Source: Streptomyces musisoli (GTDB taxonomy: Bacteria; Actinomycetota; Actinomycetes; Streptomycetales; Streptomycetaceae). Taken from it: DNA of 64,000 nt. The stretch lies in assembly GCF_016741855.1 (NCBI RefSeq), contig NZ_JAERRH010000003.1, positions 248,001 to 312,000 on the forward strand, in the 5' to 3' direction. A program made the position numbers and the translations under genes. How positions within the stretch are numbered: the first letter of the stretch is position 1; each line of letters begins with the position of its first letter. Positions 62,503-64,000 of the stretch are shown here, in pieces. The notes below the pieces were generated by a model. The model did not search any database. It was not told the origin of the DNA and saw only the letters and a program-made list of their open reading frames with translations.

Positions 62503-63930
62503 ATGAGTGAAACCGTCACCGTCCCCGCCGTCCGGACGACGGCCGCACCGCCCGCGCTCGGCGGGCCCGGGCTGTTCACCGTCCTGCTCGCCGCGGCGCT
62601 GCCGCTGGTCGACTTCTTCATCGTCAACGTGGCCCTGCCGGCCATCGGCACCGACCTCGCCGCGGGCGAGGCCGTGCTGGAGCTGGTCGTCGCCGGGTAC
62701 GGGCTCGCGTACGCCGTGCTGCTCGTGCTCGGCGGGCGGCTCGGCGACCTGTTCGGCCGGCGGCGGATGTTCCTCGGCGGGATGGCCGCCTTCGGACTCA
62801 CCTCGCTGGCCTGCGGACTCGCGCCCGGCGCCTGGAGCCTGGTCGCGGCCCGGGTCGCACAGGGCGCCGCGGCCGCCGCGATGCTGCCGCAGGTCCTCGC
62901 CACCATCCAGGCCGCCACGAGCGGCACGCGCCGGGCGAAGGCCATGAGCCTGTACGGCGCCACGGCCGGGCTGGCCATGGTGGCCGGGCAGATCCTCGGC
63001 GGGGTGCTGGTCGCCGCCGATGTCGCCGGGACCGGATGGCGGGCGATCTTCCTCGTCAACGTGCCGGTGGTGGTGCTGGGGCTCGTGCTCGCCGTGCGGT
63101 TCGTGCCGGAGACGCGGTCGCAGCGCCCGGAGCCCGTCGACGGGCCGGGCACGGCGCTGCTCGCGCTGTCCCTGCTGACGCTGCTCGCGCCGCTCACCGA
63201 GGGCCGGGCGGCCGGCTGGCCGCTGTGGACCTGGCTGTCGCTGGCCGCGTTCCCGTTCGCCGTGGCCGCGTTCTGGACGGTGGAGCGGCGGGCGGACCGG
63301 GCGGGGCGGACCCCGCTGGTGCCGCCGAGCCTGTTCCGGGTGCCGTCCATGCGGCACGGCCTGGAGCTGATCGTGCCGTTCTCCATCGGGTTCAGCGGGT
63401 TCATGTTCGTGATAGCGCTGGCGCTCCAGCAGGGCGCCCGGCTCGGCCCGGTGCCGGCCGGACTCGCGCTCGCGCCGATGGCCGTGGTGTTCCTGTTCGT
63501 CTCGCTCGTCGGTCCCCGGCTGATCACCCGCTACGGCACCCGGGTGGTCACCGCCGGATCCGTCCTCCAGGGCGTGGGCGTGCTGCTGATCGTGCTGGCC
63601 GTCTGGCGGGACTGGCCGCACCTGGGCTTCGGCCCGCTGCTGCCGGGCGCGGCCGTGGCCGGTGCCGGTCAGGCGCTGCAACTGCCCAACGTGATGCGGA
63701 TCGTGATGTCCGAGGTACCGCCCGCGCGCGCCGGCGTCGGCAGCGGGGTGATGATCACGACCCAGCAGTCGGCGCTGGCCCTGGGCGTGGCCACGCTGGG
63801 CACCCTGTTCCTGACCCTCGTGCCGCACCTGGGCATGCGGGACGCGCTGGTCGGCACGCTGCTGGTGCAGCTGGTCGGGATCGTGCTGACCGGCCTGCTG
63901 AGCCTGCGGCTGCCCCGGACGGTCGGCTGA
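62503..63930 (+). CDS. DHA2-family MFS efflux pump
   Basis: 475-residue, fourteen-helix antiporter. Signature ALPLVDFFIVNVALPAIGTDLAAG, motif A GGRLGDLFGRRRMFLGG, RVAQGAAAAAMLPQVLA, and antiporter motif GLAMVAGQILGGVLV. Start at ATG 62503 (SETVTVPAVRT); no strong ribosome site. Under the duplicated operator and divergent to the XRE gene. It ends 70 bp before the window edge. Substrate not determined. Confidence 0.92.
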   Translation: MSETVTVPAVRTTAAPPALGGPGLFTVLLAAALPLVDFFIVNVALPAIGTDLAAGEAVLELVVAGYGLAYAVLLVLGGRLGDLFGRRRMFLGGMAAFGLTSLACGLAPGAWSLVAARVAQGAAAAAMLPQVLATIQAATSGTRRAKAMSLYGATAGLAMVAGQILGGVLVAADVAGTGWRAIFLVNVPVVVLGLVLAVRFVPETRSQRPEPVDGPGTALLALSLLTLLAPLTEGRAAGWPLWTWLSLAAFPFAVAAFWTVERRADRAGRTPLVPPSLFRVPSMRHGLELIVPFSIGFSGFMFVIALALQQGARLGPVPAGLALAPMAVVFLFVSLVGPRLITRYGTRVVTAGSVLQGVGVLLIVLAVWRDWPHLGFGPLLPGAAVAGAGQALQLPNVMRIVMSEVPPARAGVGSGVMITTQQSALALGVATLGTLFLTLVPHLGMRDALVGTLLVQLVGIVLTGLLSLRLPRTVG

Positions 63931-64000
63931 TCCCGCCCCCGCGCCCCGACCGGCTCGGCGCGCGGGAGCCGGGCCGCGGCCCCGGGTGACGCACAGAACC

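Overview
The window is high-GC actinomycete chromosome, almost certainly Streptomyces. Codons end overwhelmingly in G or C, starts are a mix of ATG, GTG and one probable TTG, and two gene neighbourhoods match what I recall of the Streptomyces chromosome: an HrdA-type sigma factor beside dnaG, and a nitrate/nitrite reductase region. I see no phage, insertion sequence or CRISPR array. The first and last genes lie at the window edges; the first is cut.

Layout. 1-5.8 kb: a truncated HAD phosphatase, a three-gene operon of secreted proteins of unknown function (two look like paralogous aerolysin-type beta-rich proteins) and, divergent to it, a secreted seven-repeat RCC1 propeller. 5.8-10.8 kb: an NHL-repeat protein, an amino acid permease, an MFS transporter and pyroglutamyl peptidase. 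11.1-11.6 kb: one CAT-anticodon tRNA and two identical tRNA-Asn genes. 11.7-17.6 kb: a small YtxH-like protein, a divergent FGGY kinase and a heterodimeric ABC exporter. 17.6-24.7 kb, all minus: sigma factor, primase, ferredoxin-reductase-like flavoprotein, dGTPase-like protein and sirohydrochlorin-chelatase-like protein. 24.8-31.5 kb: a SanA/YdcF protein, a membrane-anchored repeat protein, assimilatory nitrate reductase, a GGCT-like protein and a secreted M4 metalloprotease. 31.6-37.6 kb: an MFS pump with a divergent TetR, a surface protein with a class E/F sortase, an HxlR regulator divergent to an imine-reductase-like enzyme, and a DUF1801-like protein.

37.7-41.9 kb is a flavoprotein-nirB-nirD operon with a recognisable GlnR-type box. 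Together with narB at 27-29 kb and the siroheme-type chelatase at 24 kb it gives a near-complete nitrate-to-ammonium assimilation set, split by unrelated genes. 41.9-47.6 kb is the most accessory-looking part: two TetR regulators, two SDRs, a cupin, a DHA2 pump, a truncated sugar permease and an orphan open frame. 47.7-50.4 kb is pyruvate phosphate dikinase, followed by a 405-bp leader region rich in palindromes. 50.8-55.6 kb is a ROK regulator divergent to an operon of two carbohydrate-active (alpha/alpha)6-type enzymes. 56.0-59.6 kb holds an alkaline-phosphatase-superfamily membrane protein and dusB. 59.8-63.9 kb holds two DHA2 pumps and an XRE regulator with a duplicated operator-like module.

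The strongest candidates for new biology are the secreted beta-rich/RCC1 locus at 0.8-5.8 kb, the palindrome-flanked hairpin upstream of ppdK, the duplicated operator at 62.2-62.5 kb, the shared TetR operators at 41.9 and 42.6 kb, and several unrelated intergenic tandem repeat arrays. All functional assignments come from reading motifs by eye; no database search was run.
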